DNA of 64,000 bases, taken from a virus. Each line of letters opens with the position of its first letter. Within the stretch, counting starts at the first letter, position 1. Under the pieces are notes generated by a model, which was not told where the DNA came from, did not search any database, and saw only the letters and a program-made list of their open reading frames with translations. Below are positions 25,420 to 33,332 of the stretch, piece by piece. A program made the translations under genes and the position numbers. The stretch spans positions 1-64,000 of the IMG/VR virus record IMGVR_UViG_3300028920_000056; one strand, given 5' to 3'.

Positions 25420-25465
25420 GTGCATTAAAATTCATAATTTCCTTAGCTTTGTGTTAACATATCTT

Positions 25466-25482
25466 AAGATAATTAAAATATG
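25466..25482 (+). promoter_or_regulatory. Phage promoter motif
   Basis: AAGATAATTAAAATATG follows the terminator by 46 bases. The gene at 25503 with RBS GGAGG at 25491 is correctly placed downstream. Confidence 0.55.
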
Positions 25483-25502
25483 TAATTTTTGGAGGCAAAA
25501 TA

Positions 25503-25892
25503 ATGGCCGGTGTTACTATGGCTCAATTAAAAGAATTATTGACCAATAAAAAAGAAGATAGCAAAGAAGAAAATATAAAGGGAAATATAAAAAGCAAAGC
25601 TTATAAAGGTACTAAATTGATTATTGTAAGCATAGTAGTTTTCTTGGCAATAATTGGCTTTCTTGGTTCTACACATTGGGGAATATTTGCAGAATTTAGC
25701 ATGGATGATTTTACACAATTTATTAAATCATATGCAGGAATATTTATGATGCTTACAGGTATGATTGGGACTGGCGGAGCTGTTAAAAATGGCATTAAAG
25801 CTTTAGCAGATTATAAGAAAACTATAGCTGGTGTAGAAGAAACTACTGCTAAAGCAGACGATGGTGAAAGTATAGTAAAGGGAAATAAATAA
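25503..25892 (+). CDS. Two-helix membrane protein, holin-like
   Basis: The 129-residue product has a charged N-terminus, TM1 (about 37-58, LIIVSIVVFLAIIGFLG) and TM2 (about 78-98, AGIFMMLTGMIGTGGAV) and a charged C-terminus. Size and layout fit class II holins or small phage membrane proteins. Downstream lie two more exported or anchored small proteins, a layout like a lysis cassette, but no endolysin is visible nearby. Holin is a plausible guess, not more. Confidence 0.5.
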   Translation: MAGVTMAQLKELLTNKKEDSKEENIKGNIKSKAYKGTKLIIVSIVVFLAIIGFLGSTHWGIFAEFSMDDFTQFIKSYAGIFMMLTGMIGTGGAVKNGIKALADYKKTIAGVEETTAKADDGESIVKGNK

Positions 25893-26116
25893 TGTCAAGT
25901 TATCCTTATACATATTATGACATGCCAATTGATTATCCAGATTTTATAGGGAAAGAAGATATAAGACGCGCTGGTATTGAAGGTGAAAATGATGAAGCAC
26001 ATCTTGTACCTTCTACGCTAAATAATACAATAGAATTTAGCTCAAACAAATCTGGAAAGAGTAATAATAGTATTTCTGGAATAACAAAAAGTGGGAAGAG
26101 GAATAATTTAATATGA
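25892..26116 (+). CDS. Hypothetical polar protein (74 residues)
   Basis: MSSYPYTYYDMPIDYPDF… is polar and Ser/Asn-rich at the C-terminus (SNKSGKSNNSISGITKSGKRNN), looking disordered. It overlaps both neighbours (1 and 4 bases) and is thus coupled to the holin-like and spanin-like genes. Function is unknown. Confidence 0.55.
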   Translation: MSSYPYTYYDMPIDYPDFIGKEDIRRAGIEGENDEAHLVPSTLNNTIEFSSNKSGKSNNSISGITKSGKRNNLI

Positions 26117-26340
26117 AATCAATAGGAATAATATTTATCGTTATAGCATTTGTAGCTGGCAGTGGGTTAGTATATATTTTTAACAAATTGAAAAGAAACA
26201 AAAAAACTGACGAAGCCAACAGATTAGTTGGAGAAAGTAATGCTAATGACGAACAAAGAGCTAAAATTAAATCAAAAATTGAAGAGCGCATAAAAGAGAA
26301 TGATAAACTAAGAGAAGAGTTGAAGGACAAGCTAAAATGA
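26113..26340 (+). CDS. N-anchored coiled-coil protein, spanin-like
   Basis: The 75-residue protein has an N-terminal membrane helix (about 4-24, IGIIFIVIAFVAGSGLVYIF) followed by a charged helix with heptads (KIKSKIEERIKENDKLREELKDKLK). This is the plan of an inner-membrane spanin subunit. The next gene overlaps by 4 bases and encodes a secreted coiled-coil protein, as in i-spanin/o-spanin pairs. The match is by architecture only. Confidence 0.5.
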   Translation: MKSIGIIFIVIAFVAGSGLVYIFNKLKRNKKTDEANRLVGESNANDEQRAKIKSKIEERIKENDKLREELKDKLK

Positions 26341-26828
26341 AAAAAATAATAATTGTTTTATTGTTCTTCTTTTCTATGTTTATAGTATATACCGATGACA
26401 TTTCTGATGCATTAGAAGAAAGCAATAAATTGTTGTCTGAAGCCAGTATAAAAATTGAGCAGTTAGAAAATCGCATTAAACAACTAGAAGAAGAGTTGCA
26501 AGCTAGTAATTCACTTATTGAAAAAGCTGATAAAGCGCTACTTGAAAACAATAAAACGTTAAAAGCAGCAAACGAACGAATTGATAAAGATCAAGAAGAA
26601 ATTGTTAAATTAAGAAATATGATAGGGGAATTAATTGATGCTGGTGTAGAGATTACAACTTATCACTGGAATATAATGTTTACTGGTGGATATCCAACAA
26701 ACACAGGCCTTATGGTAGCATACAATTTCCACTTTTTTCCATCTATTGGGGTAGTAACTGGATTTACATATAATTGGGATGAGCACAAGCCTCTTATGTT
26801 GTTTGGAATCAAGATAAATCTAAAGTAA
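26337..26828 (+). CDS. Secreted coiled-coil protein with beta-rich C-terminus
   Basis: The signal peptide (MKKIIIVLLFFFSMFIVYTDD) has no lipobox Cys. A long coiled coil (about 25-105) is followed by about 55 residues of amphipathic strands (YHWNIMFTGGYPTNTGLMVAYNF … GIKINLK), as at the end of outer-membrane barrels. It could be an outer-membrane spanin partner of the preceding gene or a surface protein changed in infected cells. The lack of a lipobox is unlike known o-spanins. Confidence 0.55.
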   Translation: MKKIIIVLLFFFSMFIVYTDDISDALEESNKLLSEASIKIEQLENRIKQLEEELQASNSLIEKADKALLENNKTLKAANERIDKDQEEIVKLRNMIGELIDAGVEITTYHWNIMFTGGYPTNTGLMVAYNFHFFPSIGVVTGFTYNWDEHKPLMLFGIKINLK

Positions 26829-26843
26829 TTAGGGAGTACTATA

Positions 26844-27377
26844 ATGAGTGAAAAATTAGACAAAGTACTTAACAATATCTTTGAAGAAAAAAAAGAAAAG
26901 AAAAAAGCTAAGACTAACAAAAAGAAAGATGGTGCTTTAGGAGATGTGGCTCCTATTGCTCTACAAGTTGGTTTCCCAGAGGTGCAAAAAACTGATATAA
27001 AACAAGATTTGAAAGACCAAGAATCTTGTGACATGCAGATGGAACCTATGGATAAAATAGCAACACAGATACAACACTTATTCATAAGTGGTGACTTTGA
27101 TCAAGCTAATCAGTTAATCAAACAATACAGTATTAGTTATACTAAAGGACAACCTAAGTTTTCTTGGCATCATTTGCAACTATTGATGGATTGGGTACGC
27201 AGCATATATAAATATACAAATATGAAAGATCTTAGCAAAAACTATTATGATTATCAAATGAAACAAGAAATTGAAGGTGCTAAAGATCTTACTAAAGCAG
27301 CAGTAAAAGAAGCGACTATTGATAAGTTTGTAGAAGATGTTGAAAAAGTTTTAAAGAAAAAACTTAAAGCACATTAA
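26844..27377 (+). CDS. Hypothetical helical protein (177 residues)
   Basis: It begins MSEKLDKVLNNIFEEKKEKKKAK, a charged coil, followed by a polar linker and a helical domain (about 75-177). No motif is recognised. RBS GGGAG lies 9 bases upstream. It could be a regulator or adaptor; nothing shows which. Confidence 0.6.
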   Translation: MSEKLDKVLNNIFEEKKEKKKAKTNKKKDGALGDVAPIALQVGFPEVQKTDIKQDLKDQESCDMQMEPMDKIATQIQHLFISGDFDQANQLIKQYSISYTKGQPKFSWHHLQLLMDWVRSIYKYTNMKDLSKNYYDYQMKQEIEGAKDLTKAAVKEATIDKFVEDVEKVLKKKLKAH

Positions 27378-27396
27378 TATATTTTAGTGAGTTAAT

Positions 27397-27744
27397 ATGA
27401 ATAAAACTAAACAAAATCTCATCAATAAATTACCAGGTAATGTGAGTTCTAACAAGCGTGACTATAATATTGCATTAGAAAACTATCTTAGAGAAAAGGT
27501 TGCAAAATCAACTAAGCAAAGTGAAGCACATAACAATAAAATTAAAGAAATAGAAAAGTGGACTTCTCGCAGAACAAAGATAGCAACAAAGAATACACTT
27601 AGAGATAAAACATGTGACAAATGTGAGCACCATTTATATTGTAAATTAGCAAATAATAAATTCTTTTCATGCTATCTGTTCAAAGCAATTTCATATAAAG
27701 GAAAAATTTTATTGCAGCGAGTATATTATAGTAAAGACGTTTAA
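27397..27744 (+). CDS. Four-cysteine protein of the mini zinc-finger family
   Basis: The 115-residue product has a basic N-terminal half and the motif T-L-R-D-K-T-C-D-K-C-E-H (about 66-77) followed by C at about 82 and 91. The C-x-x-C preceded by L-[KR]-D-x-x is that of the tiny proteins at 46.9-51.6 kb, so it is a longer relative. Zinc binding is inferred. Confidence 0.6.
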   Translation: MNKTKQNLINKLPGNVSSNKRDYNIALENYLREKVAKSTKQSEAHNNKIKEIEKWTSRRTKIATKNTLRDKTCDKCEHHLYCKLANNKFFSCYLFKAISYKGKILLQRVYYSKDV

Positions 27745-27767
27745 TCTTCAAGGAAGGAGTAAATATT

Positions 27768-28229
27768 ATGTCAAAAGACGAAAAAATAAAAATACCTGAT
27801 CCATTCAAAATAGATATGGATTTTACTTTATTTGCGGCAATTAAATACAATAGAAGCTTAAAAGACTATAAACATGAGTATGACACAAGAGAATTTACAA
27901 ATTTTAAAAGATTGTTTAAAGAATTTTTAAAGAAGTTAAATGAAAACAATCCAACAGCTTTTTCAGATTTATCAACACTGATGTCTATGTGGGGTTATCA
28001 TAGAAAATATTGTGGTATGTGTGGTAGACCTGTCATAGGAAAAGTTTATAGAATGCAAGGTGGAAAGATTGTATGTGTCACATGTTATGGATCTTATAAA
28101 ATAACTGAAAAGTTATTTGAAAAAGATGCTGATGAAGAAATAAAAGAAAAAGCAAGTGAAAAAACACTTGAACAAATTGATGTTGAAAATCTTCTTGAAA
28201 CTAAATCCGAAAATGCAACAACTAAGTAG
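27768..28229 (+). CDS. Zinc-finger (LIM/treble-clef-like) protein
   Basis: Residues about 84-107 contain C-G-M-C-G-R-P-V-I-G-K-V-Y-R … I-V-C-V-T-C-Y, two CxxC pairs 17 residues apart as in LIM-like or ribbon zinc fingers. The N-terminal 80 residues are helical. The C-terminus is acidic. RBS is AAGGAAGGAG. It might bind a nucleic acid or a host protein. Confidence 0.65.
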   Translation: MSKDEKIKIPDPFKIDMDFTLFAAIKYNRSLKDYKHEYDTREFTNFKRLFKEFLKKLNENNPTAFSDLSTLMSMWGYHRKYCGMCGRPVIGKVYRMQGGKIVCVTCYGSYKITEKLFEKDADEEIKEKASEKTLEQIDVENLLETKSENATTK

Positions 28230-28236
28230 CAAATTC

Positions 28237-28255
28237 GCATAATTAATTATAAAAG
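28237..28255 (+). promoter_or_regulatory. GCATAATT-type promoter element
   Basis: GCATAATTAATTATAAAAG is one of four similar elements (8478, 28237, 50857, 60078). It lies before the gene at 28282, whose GGAGG RBS is downstream of the expected start. Confidence 0.4.
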
Positions 28256-28281
28256 ATTATTTAAAAATGGAGGTGTCTCCA

Positions 28282-28992
28282 ATGAAAAAAACTTATCGAG
28301 TAGATAAAGTACTTGAAAGGAATTTAAATGAACAAGATCCCTTTCCCGAAGAAATAGATGATGAAGAAGATGAAGAACAAAAAAAGGGAAAACAAGAAAA
28401 ATCTAAACAAGAAAAAGAGAAAGAAAAAGAACAAAAAGATATAAGCGATGTTGATAAAACTGATATGGAAGATGATGAAGATTCAGAAACAGTAGAAGAT
28501 GAAGAAGTTGCTGTTTCTATTACAATGAATGCAGATGCAGCTAGTGGAGGACAAATTAAACTAGTGCCATTCAAAAAATTAAGTTCGCTAGTTTCTATAG
28601 AATCAATTCTTAGGTTGTTCAACATAGATCCTGAAAATATTGATGAGGGATTTAAAGACAGATTAGAAATTTCTATCAAATCTCCAATAACAGATTTTAA
28701 AGATGAAGAATATATAATTAGATTGATGGATATGATAGGAGAAATTTCTATACAAAAAGAAGGCTTTAGCAAAACACTAACTAAAAAATCAGCACCTAAT
28801 ACTAATCTTCAGCAAGCAGTTACTCAGCAAATTGGTACACCTGGAGAAGAAGGATCTGCTGAGATCGGTAGTGAAGAAGAAACTAAACCAGAAAAAGCTA
28901 TAAATTTAGATTATCTGCCAGATCTGAATTATGACTTTAAAAAGTCTGTTAAGAATGAATTCTTTGACAGAATTCTTTCGTCACAACAATAG
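28282..28992 (+). CDS. Hypothetical acidic protein upstream of the sigma factor
   Basis: The 236-residue product has a strongly charged N-terminal region (about 15-75, Glu/Asp/Lys-rich) followed by a folded part of unknown family. An ATG at 28267 is in frame but overlaps the GGAGGTG RBS, so 28282 is the likely start. Its stop overlaps the GTG start of the gp55-like gene by one base, so their products are made together. It could be a partner such as a sliding-clamp adaptor or a virion protein; not shown. Confidence 0.6.
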   Translation: MKKTYRVDKVLERNLNEQDPFPEEIDDEEDEEQKKGKQEKSKQEKEKEKEQKDISDVDKTDMEDDEDSETVEDEEVAVSITMNADAASGGQIKLVPFKKLSSLVSIESILRLFNIDPENIDEGFKDRLEISIKSPITDFKDEEYIIRLMDMIGEISIQKEGFSKTLTKKSAPNTNLQQAVTQQIGTPGEEGSAEIGSEEETKPEKAINLDYLPDLNYDFKKSVKNEFFDRILSSQQ

Positions 28993-29753
28993 TGGCAAAA
29001 AATAAAAAGACGCCGAAAGTACCAAAAAATTATTATTTTATTGAACATGAGACGGCGCCTTTAATTCTAGAATGGCAGACAATATATTTAACACAGAAAG
29101 ATTTAGAAAACAAAATAGAAGAAAATGACAATGAAAAAGAGTTAGAAAAATTAAGATTAGATTTAAAAAAAGTTATTAAAACATCTAAAGAATACTTAGA
29201 AAAAATAATGGAACCAGTTTGTAAAATTATCAAAGGAGTAATCTTTCAGCATCAATTTCATAAAAAAGAAAAATATGATACATGCTTTCAAATTGCAGTT
29301 GAAGCATGCATGAAAGCATTAAGAAGGTTTAATCCAGAACAGGGTACTGCTTTTAATTATTTAAGCTTAGCCGCAAAAAAATCTATCTTTTATTATTTGA
29401 TAAAAAGAAACAAGAAAAAAGCATTATCTCTAGAATATGAATACTTAGGAGATGATAATTTAAAACTTAAAAATCTAATCAAACAAGAAGAAAAAATCTT
29501 AAGAAATTTGGAGATAGAAAATATAATTGATACAATATTTAATCTGATTTATGAAAATAATCAACAAGAAAGTTTGATTAATGTAACAAAAGAATTAAAA
29601 GATTATTTATTTTATCGTCAAGGTATATATGAAAAAAAAGATTTTTTCAAATGGGCAAAAGCAGATGGAATAAGCTCTAATCTTTTGCGTAAATTTGTAA
29701 AGTTTTTAAAAGAACATAAAGATGAATTGTATAAAGAAGTTGGCGTATACTAA
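28992..29753 (+). CDS. T4 gp55-like late sigma factor
   Basis: The start is GTG, overlapping the previous stop. The 253-residue product contains a sigma-70 region 2-like core near residues 90-135 (H-K-K-E-K-Y-D-T-C-F-Q-I-A-V-E-A, then L-R-R-F-N-P-E-Q-G-T-A-F-N-Y-L). The spacing of the R-F-x-P-E-x-G-x-x-[AF]-F-x-Y motif is as in T4 gp55 and related factors. Such proteins direct host RNA polymerase to late promoters with only a -10-type box. The AAGATAA[TA] motifs of this window fit that, although the link is inferred. No region 4 is seen. Confidence 0.75.
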   Translation: MAKNKKTPKVPKNYYFIEHETAPLILEWQTIYLTQKDLENKIEENDNEKELEKLRLDLKKVIKTSKEYLEKIMEPVCKIIKGVIFQHQFHKKEKYDTCFQIAVEACMKALRRFNPEQGTAFNYLSLAAKKSIFYYLIKRNKKKALSLEYEYLGDDNLKLKNLIKQEEKILRNLEIENIIDTIFNLIYENNQQESLINVTKELKDYLFYRQGIYEKKDFFKWAKADGISSNLLRKFVKFLKEHKDELYKEVGVY

Positions 29754-29770
29754 TCGAAAGCTAACTATAT

Positions 29771-30046
29771 ATGAAGAAAGTATATATAAAAAAGAAAGCT
29801 GATGATACATTTACAAAATACATTGCCATAAGAAAAAGCAAATATGTTCAGAAACAAGGTATTTATAAATTAGTACGAGTTGATAAAGCGCTGATTGGTA
29901 AATCATGGGATACTTCTAAATGGGCTAGAAATATAATAGATAGATTAGATATCTTAGATGATAAAACTACAGATTATATACCAACTTCAAATGAAGCACA
30001 TGATATAATAAAATCATTATTTGAGGGGTATAAAGATGAAACTTAA
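29771..30046 (+). CDS. Small hypothetical protein, C-terminal tag-like
   Basis: The 91-residue basic product begins MKKVYIKKKADDTFTKYIAI and ends NEAHDIIKSLFEGYKDET. The I-I-K-x-L-F segment matches the shared tag, followed by 7 extra residues. The end (GAGGGG) supplies the next RBS and overlaps by 11 bases. Function is unknown. Confidence 0.6.
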   Translation: MKKVYIKKKADDTFTKYIAIRKSKYVQKQGIYKLVRVDKALIGKSWDTSKWARNIIDRLDILDDKTTDYIPTSNEAHDIIKSLFEGYKDET

Positions 30047-30836
30047 TGAATTTTTAAATGAAGCTAGAGGAAGTGGCTCATTCGACTATAGATTTTGGTT
30101 TTGGGCAAAAAAAGGCAGCCAATATGGTTTTGGTTATGCCAGACAAAATATCAAAGTAGACATAGAAAAACTAAATGCTCCTGCAGGAGAAGGTTCATCT
30201 GAGTTTGAAAAAATGCTTCATCCAACAGTACGCCAAGCAGTAGACGCATTAAACCAAATACAAAAAGCAAAAGAAGTAGAACAGAGTGATGAAGAGTATG
30301 AAGTAGTTGAAAAGAAAATAAAAGCAAATACTAAACGAATACAAGGAGTTGCTGATTTATTTAGCTCACCTATTGTAATACATTGGTTAACAGATGATAA
30401 ACCAACTCTTGTTACAATACCACATTATAAGGATGGTGACGTAACAGATAGCGCTGGAAAACAAATTAAAGTTTTAGAAATCTTCAGAGATCCCGAAACT
30501 AGAGAATTTGTAACACACCATATTGATTGGAGCAAAGTAAATATAAATGATGAAAAGACTGGTGATACTCTAAATACTATTATGAGTAAATTCATACAAA
30601 CAGTATTTGAAAGCGAGAGCAAAGGTAGCAAAAGAAAAGTTGCAAGATCAGCAGGACTTGAACAAATGAAAGATTTAAAATTTAAAACTGGTGATGTCGA
30701 AGTAATATCTTTTAAATCTGCAGATTATAATTTGTTACCAAAAGATCTAATTGGTTCTAAAAAAATTATTGGCAAAATTAATGATATAAAAAAGAATTTT
30801 CAGAAGTTATTGCAAAAAGCAAGAGCTGCATTTTAA
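30036..30836 (+). CDS. Hypothetical 266-residue protein
   Basis: It begins MKLNEFLNEARGSGSFDYRFWFWAKKGSQYGFGYARQ, again with the amphipathic N-terminus seen at 8768 and 14503. The middle is charged and helical; the C-terminus is Lys-rich (KNFQKLLQKARAAF). RBS GAGGGG is 7 bases upstream of the ATG at 30036; an earlier TTG is less likely. The family is not recognised. The stop is followed at once by a decayed gene. Confidence 0.6.
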   Translation: MKLNEFLNEARGSGSFDYRFWFWAKKGSQYGFGYARQNIKVDIEKLNAPAGEGSSEFEKMLHPTVRQAVDALNQIQKAKEVEQSDEEYEVVEKKIKANTKRIQGVADLFSSPIVIHWLTDDKPTLVTIPHYKDGDVTDSAGKQIKVLEIFRDPETREFVTHHIDWSKVNINDEKTGDTLNTIMSKFIQTVFESESKGSKRKVARSAGLEQMKDLKFKTGDVEVISFKSADYNLLPKDLIGSKKIIGKINDIKKNFQKLLQKARAAF

Positions 30837-31045
30837 ATGAATCGTTTAATGCTTAAGCATCCAAACAAAGACATGTATGCATTCTTTCTAAGCAAACTAT
30901 ATGATAAAGCTATCTTTATGTTTTATAACTCTAGAAAGAAAGCAATTTATTATGGTACTGAAGTTGTTAAAGGTGTTTATAAAGAACAAGTAAATGATTG
31001 CCTTCTGAGATGAAGCATGAGATTTTTAAGTGGTATTTTAAATGA
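30837..31045 (+). pseudogene. Frameshifted tandem copy of the next gene
   Basis: A 58-codon frame (MNRLMLKHPNKDMYAFFLSK…) matches the gene at 31042 (Y-A-F-[FI]-L, then V-N-D). After V-N-D the frame lacks one T, and the shifted frame reads L-P-S-E-M-K-H-E-I-F-K-W-Y-F-K to a stop that overlaps the next ATG. The intact copy has L-P-T-E-M-K-H-E-I-F-K-W-Y-F-N-K. It is a recent duplicate broken by a 1-base deletion, or less likely a programmed frameshift. Confidence 0.7.
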
Positions 31046-31266
31046 ATATTCATAGAATGTATAAAAAACAAGAAGAAGAATCATATGCATTCATTTTAAA
31101 AAAAGATGAAAAAAATGCTTATCGCTGGTTGTTTTATGAGGGGGGAGGGATTTGCTTTTTGAAAAATATGCCAATTCATCCAATTACTAAAGTATATTCA
31201 GTAAAAGTGAATGATTTGCCGACTGAAATGAAACATGAAATTTTTAAGTGGTACTTTAACAAATAA
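31042..31266 (+). CDS. Small hypothetical protein (intact copy)
   Basis: The 74-residue product ends MKHEIFKWYFNK, a variant of the C-terminal tag. The upstream copy at 30837 is broken. Its start overlaps the end of that copy as in the other coupled small genes. The middle is beta-rich (YRWLFYEGGGICFLKN). Function is unknown. Confidence 0.65.
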   Translation: MNIHRMYKKQEEESYAFILKKDEKNAYRWLFYEGGGICFLKNMPIHPITKVYSVKVNDLPTEMKHEIFKWYFNK

Positions 31267-31284
31267 TTATTTTAGGGAGTTAAT

Positions 31285-31479
31285 ATGAAAAAAGAATACA
31301 GCGCACATGAAAAGAAGATATTGAATCGTGTAAAAGACAAGATAAAGTTATCAGGCTCGCAGTGGCGTGCTTTATTAGAAGACATGAAAAATGGTGAAAT
31401 TAAACGCGTTATATGTTTTAAATATAACATTCCACTAAAATATTATAAGTGGGTAAAAAGAATAGTTGGAGAAATGTAA
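31285..31479 (+). CDS. Small basic HTH-like protein
   Basis: The 64-residue product (MKKEYSAHEKKILNRVKDK … FKYNIPLKYYKWVKRIVGEM) is basic and has three helices with HTH-like spacing (WRALLEDMKNGEIKRVICFKYNIP). RBS GGGAG lies 7 bases upstream. It may be a DNA-binding regulator; similarity is not strong enough to name a family. Confidence 0.55.
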   Translation: MKKEYSAHEKKILNRVKDKIKLSGSQWRALLEDMKNGEIKRVICFKYNIPLKYYKWVKRIVGEM

Positions 31480-31481
31480 CT

Positions 31482-31784
31482 ATGAATACGAAATTAACTG
31501 TAAAAAAAAGTGGTGATACTAATTTTGTACCAGTGAAATATGCTGTTATAGAAATGGCAATTGGTGCAGACGCTGCTAATACAAATGTTGTAATACAAGT
31601 TATGAAACCTGGATTTGATACAGAAGCTAATTATAATAAATGGAAATCTACTTGGCATGGTGATGAATCTTCATTGGTTGGTAGAGATCCAATTGGAATA
31701 GTTGGAACTATTGGTGCTCTTGAAGTTGTTGCATTAAATACATTAGTTGCTTACACAGTTGCGACACCAAGTATGGATCAATAA
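31482..31784 (+). CDS. Hypothetical 100-residue protein
   Basis: The product MNTKLTVKKSGDTNFVPVKYAVIEMAIGAD… is beta-rich and Ala/Val/Gly-rich, with composition like a small virion protein. The GGAG RBS lies in the end of the preceding gene; the ATG at 31482 is preferred over an in-frame ATG at 31449. Stop and next start overlap by one base. Confidence 0.6.
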   Translation: MNTKLTVKKSGDTNFVPVKYAVIEMAIGADAANTNVVIQVMKPGFDTEANYNKWKSTWHGDESSLVGRDPIGIVGTIGALEVVALNTLVAYTVATPSMDQ

Positions 31785-32047
31785 TGAAATGGTTGGCTTA
31801 CGTTGGTAAAGATATTCTAAACAATCTAGAATTAGGGTTTGGTCCAATTTCAAGTTTGCACTCTGGGAATAGATCTGGTCGTTATGAAATTAACATAATA
31901 CCAAATACTGGTGTATATTATCGTCAGAATCGTGTAAAAGTTACAACTAATAGTAGGTCTAATCTTTGGTATGGGATGAAAGACAATAATATTTATGAAG
32001 ATAAACATAAAGCTTTAGAATATTTGTTTACGGAATTATTTAAATGA
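31784..32047 (+). CDS. Small protein with C-terminal tag
   Basis: The 87-residue product starts MKWLAYVGKDILNN and ends KALEYLFTELFK, with beta-rich Ser/Asn-rich middle (RSGRYEINIIPNTGVYYRQNRVKVTT). The tag is present in loose form. The stop overlaps the next start by 4 bases. Function is unknown. Confidence 0.6.
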   Translation: MKWLAYVGKDILNNLELGFGPISSLHSGNRSGRYEINIIPNTGVYYRQNRVKVTTNSRSNLWYGMKDNNIYEDKHKALEYLFTELFK

Positions 32048-32292
32048 AGAAAGGTGATATAGTATATTCATTTGGTAATACTGATAGAACTGGTAAGCCA
32101 GAATCAATCATTATTTCTAAGTTCATAAAAGAGATTGATAATACTTTTTCAACTGTTATAACATTAAAAATAGTTGGCGAAAAATTACCAAGAATTCCAA
32201 TTGGTAAAAAGAGAGAAACTATTAGCCATGAATTAAAAGATAAATATAAATTGATAAAGTTTTTATTTTGGTATCTGGACAGAAAAAAATGA
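32044..32292 (+). CDS. Small GD-type protein with C-terminal tag
   Basis: The 82-residue product begins MKKGDIVYSFGN, nearly the opening of the two-domain protein at 19704 (MIKKGDIVYTIFF), and ends YKLIKFLFWYLDRKK. It fits the small-barrel plus tag plan. It overlaps the next start by 4 bases. Function is unknown. Confidence 0.65.
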   Translation: MKKGDIVYSFGNTDRTGKPESIIISKFIKEIDNTFSTVITLKIVGEKLPRIPIGKKRETISHELKDKYKLIKFLFWYLDRKK

Positions 32293-32642
32293 GTAAAGAT
32301 TTAGAAAAAAAGAATAACAAAGAATTAATCTTAATAGATGAAACAGCTCAAAAAGTTATTAATTATTCAGAAGATGATAGACGGAAAGCAGATGATCTAT
32401 ATACTTATTATAAAAGTTTAATTGAAGCTGGAGATAAAAAAGGTGAGACTAGAGAAGGTCTTGCTAAAGCTTTAGAATTAAGAGAAAAATCAGTACAGAA
32501 TTTGATAGAAATATTAAAAATAAAAGCTAAAGTGATAGAAAAGAAAATACTAGCAGAGTCTAGAAAAAATAATCCAATAGATAATTTGAGGAATGTTGGT
32601 TCTGATAATAGTAATTTAATTAATGAAATAGAGGATATATAA
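32289..32642 (+). CDS. Hypothetical helical protein; possible small terminase position
   Basis: The 117-residue helical product (MSKDLEKKNNKELILIDET…) lies three genes before the large terminase, where the small subunit is often found, and contains a helical part with HTH-like spacing (TREGLAKALELREKSVQNLIEIL). This is suggestive only. An in-frame TTG at 32268 is inside the previous gene; the ATG at 32289 is used here. Confidence 0.5.
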   Translation: MSKDLEKKNNKELILIDETAQKVINYSEDDRRKADDLYTYYKSLIEAGDKKGETREGLAKALELREKSVQNLIEILKIKAKVIEKKILAESRKNNPIDNLRNVGSDNSNLINEIEDI

Positions 32643-32665
32643 TTATTAAAATAGGTGATAAAGAC

Positions 32666-33097
32666 ATGGATGATAAAGAAGTCAATGAACTAAAATTTTC
32701 AATGTATTCTCAGAGACCAGAATCAGATCTTTCAAAAGATTTCTTAGATGAATGTTTGGGAATTTTAGATAATATTGAAGACAGTAAAAACACAGATTGC
32801 GTTAATTGGAAAGAAAGAGCAAAAATGGATGAGGCCACTAAAAGAAGTGGAAATATGTTATATGATGCTGAAAGTAATTCTGATACTTATAAAATATTAA
32901 ACAGTGATTATGATGTTGCGTCTAACTCTAATTCTAAAAAAAGCAAACCAAATGTAAAAGAAGCTAAACCAGCAAATGAAAAAGAAGAAGCTTTAATGAA
33001 TGGTTTAGCAGATATAATGGGACAAATTGAAAAATTAGATGAAGCAGAAGTACAGCTTAAAGAATCTAAAAAGAAAGAGGTCAAAAAAGATGGCTAA
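32666..33097 (+). CDS. Hypothetical acidic protein upstream of the terminase
   Basis: The 143-residue product is polar and charged, with a Ser/Asn-rich middle and a helical Glu/Lys-rich end. It overlaps the next gene by 8 bases. RBS is weak (AGGTG about 13 bases upstream). It belongs to the packaging operon by position; function is unknown. Confidence 0.55.
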   Translation: MDDKEVNELKFSMYSQRPESDLSKDFLDECLGILDNIEDSKNTDCVNWKERAKMDEATKRSGNMLYDAESNSDTYKILNSDYDVASNSNSKKSKPNVKEAKPANEKEEALMNGLADIMGQIEKLDEAEVQLKESKKKEVKKDG

Positions 33098-33332
33098 TAT
33101 CAACTATGATGATTTTGAAGAACAAATAAAGTTTATCGAAAATGGCAAGCATCTTAATGAATTAGAGATGACTGGTGTTGCAAATGTAAATCCAGCATTG
33201 ATAACTCGCAAGCAACAATTAGAAAAAAAGCTAGCTAATTTAGAAAAAGAAAAAGCTAAAGTCACAGATGACTTGGCCGAAGTAGACAAAGCAATTGCTT
33301 TAGAGAAAGCTGCTAAAACAACAGGTGTTTAA
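33090..33332 (+). CDS. Small coiled-coil protein upstream of the terminase
   Basis: The 80-residue product MANINYDDFEEQIKFIENG… has a strong C-terminal coiled coil (LEKKLANLEKEKAKVTDDLAEVDKAIALEK). The AGAGG RBS fixes the start at 33090. Coiled coils are known in small terminase subunits and in capsid assembly proteins. The end overlaps the terminase start by 8 bases. Confidence 0.6.
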   Translation: MANINYDDFEEQIKFIENGKHLNELEMTGVANVNPALITRKQQLEKKLANLEKEKAKVTDDLAEVDKAIALEKAAKTTGV

